Below are positions 61,483 to 64,000 of a DNA stretch of 64,000 bases, in pieces. The DNA is from Polyangium mundeleinium (GTDB lineage: Bacteria > Myxococcota_A > Polyangia > Polyangiales > Polyangiaceae): positions 10,200,501 to 10,264,500 of the forward strand of contig NZ_JAQNDO010000001.1 of NCBI RefSeq assembly GCF_028369105.1. Reading direction: 5' to 3'. Each line of letters opens with the position of its first letter. Position 1 is the first letter of the stretch. The notes under the pieces were generated by a model. That model ran no database searches, was not told the DNA's origin, and worked only from the letters and a program-made list of their open reading frames with translations. The position numbers and the translations under genes are program-made.

Positions 61483-63309
61483 TCACCCCATCACGATCAC
61501 GCCCGGCTCCCCGTCGCGGTAGAGCGCCGCGACCTGGTCCGCGCGTCGCGTGAGGACCGCGCGCTGGTTGATGTACCCCTTGTCCGTGATCTCGCCGGCG
61601 TCGATGCTCGGCGGCTCGATCAGAAACATCACGCGCGTGATTCGTGTGCTGCTCCCGGGGTGCGCCTCGTTGTACGCCCCGAGCCCCGCCGTGAGGTGGG
61701 AAAGCACCTCCGGACGCTGCACGAGGGAATCGAGCGGCTCGCCTTCGGCCCCCGGGCAGAGCGAACGACACCCGACGAGGCTCGGAAAGACGAGCAGGCC
61801 GATCTCGTCCCGATCGTGCCCCGCCACCACCGCGTCCTGGATCACCGGCGCCGCCGCGGCGATGGCCGTGATCCGCACCTGCCCCACGTGCACCCACGTC
61901 GCGCTCGTCAGCTTGAAATCCTCGGCCACCCGCCCATCGAACACGACCCCTTTCGCCGGATCGCCCGGATCCGCGAGCTTGCCGGCGTCGCCGATCTTGT
62001 AAAACCCTTCCTCGTCGAAGGCCGCGCGCGTGAGATCGTCGCGACCGAAATACCCGGGCGTCACGTTCGGCCCGCGCACGCGCATCTCCAGCTTGCTGCC
62101 GTTCGGCACCATCTTGAGCTCGCACCCGGGCGCGGGCAGACCGATCACCCCCGCGCGGTCGATCGGGAAATGCACCGTCGTCACCATCGGCGCCGTCTCC
62201 GTCGACCCCCACGCGGACACCATCGTGACGCGCTCGCCCCGCGCCCTCTGGCTCACCTCTTCGAGCCGCTTCCACGTGCTCTGCGGCAGCGCGGCCGCCG
62301 CATAAAAGAGCAGGTCGAGCTCCTTGAAGAAATGGTCCCGCAGGCCGGCGTCGTTTTCGAGGTACGGCAGGATCGCATCAAACCCGCGCGGCACGTTGAA
62401 ATAAAGCGTCGGCTCCACCTCGCGCAGGTTGCGCACCGTCTTCTCGACGTGCTCGGGCATCGGGCGGCCCTCGTCGATGAAAAGCGTGCCGCCGTGGAAC
62501 AGCACCATGTTGAAATTGTGGTTGCCCCCGAACGTGTGGCTCCAGGGCAGCCAATCCACGACGACCGGCGGCCGCCGGCGCAGGAAAGGCCAGACCTCCA
62601 CGATCGCCTGCTGGTTCGAGCAGAGCATACGGTGCGTGTTGATCACGCCCTTCGGCTCGCCCGTGGATCCCGAGGTGAACAGGATCTTCGCCACCGTGTC
62701 GGGTCCGACCCTTTCCATCGCGCGGCCCGCGCGCTCCCCCGGCAGCTCGCGGCACAGCTCGTCGAACCGTGTCGCCGACGAGGGGCCCTCGGTCACCACA
62801 ATCTCCGCGCCTCCGAGATCGAGCGCCCCGAACGCCCTGCCAAACCGCCCCTCGTCCCGCGCATACACGAGGCCCGGCTTCACGAGGCCGAGGATGTACC
62901 GGAGTTTTTCGAAGTCACGCGAGAGCAGCGCATACGCCGGCGACACCGGGCATACCGGGACCCCCACGACCATCGCCCCGAGCGCGAGCAGCGCGTGGTC
63001 GATGCCATTCTCGCTCAGGATCACGACCGGCCGCGCGGCCGAAAGATCCCGCCGCGCGAGCGCCTCACCGATCGAAGCCACGACCGCCGCCGCCTCGGCA
63101 TACGTCACCCGACGCACGCCCCCGGACGCCTCCCGCTCCGCCAGAAACACCCGATCCGGCGCGTGATCCGCCCAGGCGTAGAGCAGCTCGCCGAGGTGCC
63201 GCGGATACGCCGGAAGCGGCCTCGGCGAGCGCAGGATCATGCCTCCGCCCGGGAGGTTCGTCACGACGACCTCCGGCGGCGCGAATTCGAGGCGGGCGGC
63301 CTTCTCCAT
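61483..63309 (-). CDS. Acyl-CoA synthetase of the feruloyl-CoA synthase type
   Basis: A 608-residue adenylate-forming enzyme. The start ATG 63309 is 12 nt from the stop of the upstream acyl-CoA dehydrogenase gene, so the two form an operon. The AMP-binding signature FTSGSTGEPKG is at 211-221. WLPWSHTFGGNHNFNMVLFHGGT, WGSTETAP (the A5-type motif) and GYFGRDD are typical; the A8 motif region is KGVVFDGRVAEDFKLTSATWVHVG. The last of these is the hallmark of feruloyl-CoA synthases (VAEDFKL). Such enzymes make feruloyl- or other aryl- or acyl-CoA from the acid and ATP. With an acyl-CoA dehydrogenase beside it, it may act on a short or aromatic acid (inference). Confidence 0.88.
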   Translation of the reverse strand: MEKAARLEFAPPEVVVTNLPGGGMILRSPRPLPAYPRHLGELLYAWADHAPDRVFLAEREASGGVRRVTYAEAAAVVASIGEALARRDLSAARPVVILSENGIDHALLALGAMVVGVPVCPVSPAYALLSRDFEKLRYILGLVKPGLVYARDEGRFGRAFGALDLGGAEIVVTEGPSSATRFDELCRELPGERAGRAMERVGPDTVAKILFTSGSTGEPKGVINTHRMLCSNQQAIVEVWPFLRRRPPVVVDWLPWSHTFGGNHNFNMVLFHGGTLFIDEGRPMPEHVEKTVRNLREVEPTLYFNVPRGFDAILPYLENDAGLRDHFFKELDLLFYAAAALPQSTWKRLEEVSQRARGERVTMVSAWGSTETAPMVTTVHFPIDRAGVIGLPAPGCELKMVPNGSKLEMRVRGPNVTPGYFGRDDLTRAAFDEEGFYKIGDAGKLADPGDPAKGVVFDGRVAEDFKLTSATWVHVGQVRITAIAAAAPVIQDAVVAGHDRDEIGLLVFPSLVGCRSLCPGAEGEPLDSLVQRPEVLSHLTAGLGAYNEAHPGSSTRITRVMFLIEPPSIDAGEITDKGYINQRAVLTRRADQVAALYRDGEPGVIVMG

Positions 63310-63320
63310 AAAGAACCCCG

Positions 63321-64000
63321 TCAGAACGCGATATCGTTGGCGAGCGCGGCGGCGAGCGCGCGATCCTCCTCGTCCCGCACGAGGTCCACGCCCCGCGTGA
63401 GGAACCGCAGCGCCGCGGCCCGCGGGCGGCCATCCTTCTCGTGCACGAGCGCGTGCGACGCGTGCCCCACGAGCAGCGCCAGCTCGTAGGCGCGGCCGAG
63501 CGTCAACGCGAACCGCCGCGCGCCCGCCTCGACCCCGAGCGGATCCTTCTGGAACGTCGTGGCGAGCCACCGCGCCGCGTGCGTCGCCGCGGCCACCGCC
63601 GCCTCGCCCGCCTTCCGGAGCGCGTCGTCCGGCGCCGTCGCCACGAGCGACCGAATGTCGGCCAGCAAATCCTCCAGCGGCCCCTCCTTTTGCAAGGCGC
63701 GCAGCGTGTCCAGCGAGAGCACGTTCGTCGTCCCCTCCCAGATCGGGAGCACCTGCGCATCCCGATAAAGCCGCGGAATCCCCGTGTCCTCCACGTACCC
63801 GGCGCCGCCGAAGCATTCGAGCACCTCGCTCAGCACGGTGACCGCCTGCTTGCCCGTCGTCAGCTTCGCGAGCGGCGTCACGAGCCGCAAAAGGCGCGCC
63901 TCCGACTCCGTGATCACGCCCGCCTCCTCGCGCCCGAGCAGCTCGACCGCGCGAAACGCGAGGTGGAACGCGCCCTCGGCCTCGGCCGAAAGATCCGCGA
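63321..64000 (-). CDS. Acyl-CoA dehydrogenase, C-terminal part (partial)
   Basis: A partial protein; about 226 C-terminal residues are in the window and the rest lies to the right. Segments KLTTGKQAVTVLSEVLECFGGAGYVEDTGIPRLYRDAQVLPIWEGTTNVLSLDTLRAL match the C-terminal helical domain of acyl-CoA dehydrogenases, with the RD-x2-x-IWEGT-N motif that recalls the AidB branch. The gene continues with helical segments and ends 11 bp before the CoA-ligase start. Its flavin catalyses alpha,beta-dehydrogenation of acyl-CoA. The catalytic Glu cannot be seen because that region is largely outside the window. Confidence 0.85.
   Translation of the reverse strand, partial: ADLSAEAEGAFHLAFRAVELLGREEAGVITESEARLLRLVTPLAKLTTGKQAVTVLSEVLECFGGAGYVEDTGIPRLYRDAQVLPIWEGTTNVLSLDTLRALQKEGPLEDLLADIRSLVATAPDDALRKAGEAAVAAATHAARWLATTFQKDPLGVEAGARRFALTLGRAYELALLVGHASHALVHEKDGRPRAAALRFLTRGVDLVRDEEDRALAAALANDIAF

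Overview
The window is GC-rich chromosomal DNA from a delta-proteobacterium-like organism, most probably a myxobacterium of the Polyangiales (Sorangium/Polyangium group). This is inferred from strong third-position GC bias, the many short lipoproteins, the XRE, PucR, NtrC-like and PAS-kinase regulators, cysteine-rich DUF4215/PPC surface proteins, proline-rich envelope paralogs, and the lptB-hpf-ptsN-hprK-rapZ-ptsH-ptsI cluster. I see no rRNA, tRNA, phage, transposase or CRISPR array.

Layout. 1-3.3 kb: 2-oxoglutarate dehydrogenase E1 (sucA, cut by the window edge) divergent from glucose-6-phosphate isomerase (pgi). 3.4-8.1 kb: a three-paralog operon of proline-rich membrane proteins, an S41-peptidase lipoprotein and small envelope genes. 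8.1-13.1 kb: Ppx/GppA-HD phosphatase, three paralogous XRE regulators (one with an Ala/Lys/Pro histone-H1-like tail) and an alpha/beta hydrolase. 13.1-19.2 kb: a nitrogen-type PTS operon in which neighbouring genes from ptsN to ptsI overlap by 4 nt, next to an LptB-like ATPase but without rpoN. 19.2-24.8 kb: MscS channel with a cNMP domain, a reductase/desaturase pair resembling mycobacterial Rv3230c/DesA3, a TMEM175-like channel and an ECF sigma factor. 24.9-29.2 kb: a less GC-rich patch with a metalloprotease carrying FG-GAP-like repeats, a decayed gene and a membrane protein. 29.2-35.7 kb: class-C beta-lactamase-fold lipoprotein and a three-gene two-component system. 35.7-42.5 kb: a recent tandem duplication of a lipoprotein hydrolase, an LVIVD-thioredoxin lipoprotein, a 43-bp minisatellite, and a PucR-type regulator with a pair of matching palindromes at its start. 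42.5-50.6 kb: LptA-like protein, a sigma-1.1-like mini-protein, surface lipoproteins, a degenerate Ser/Thr kinase, a gamma-family PLP enzyme and a PP2C phosphatase. 50.8-64 kb: frr, an NtrC-like regulator with a destroyed ATPase site, a DUF885 protein, a TPR protein, a PiT phosphate transporter behind a four-repeat Pho-box-like array, an AAA ATPase, and an acyl-CoA dehydrogenase/CoA-ligase pair at the right edge.

The non-gene signals I think most worth following are: (i) a 121-bp imperfect palindromic element at 3.3 kb, with a second copy at 60.8 kb that matches over 101 bp with 3 differences; each abuts the stop codon of a convergent gene; (ii) the 43-bp tandem array at 40.35-40.63 kb; (iii) two GTGCA-N3-TGCAC palindromes 31 bp apart over the start of the PucR-type gene; (iv) the 11-bp-periodic Pho-box-like repeats before pit; (v) a GAAAAACC-type motif close upstream of four consecutive genes of the XRE region.

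Function calls rest on reading motifs and family resemblance by eye; no database search was run. Starts were chosen by Shine-Dalgarno sequence, overlap with the neighbour, signal-peptide length or paralog alignment, as noted.
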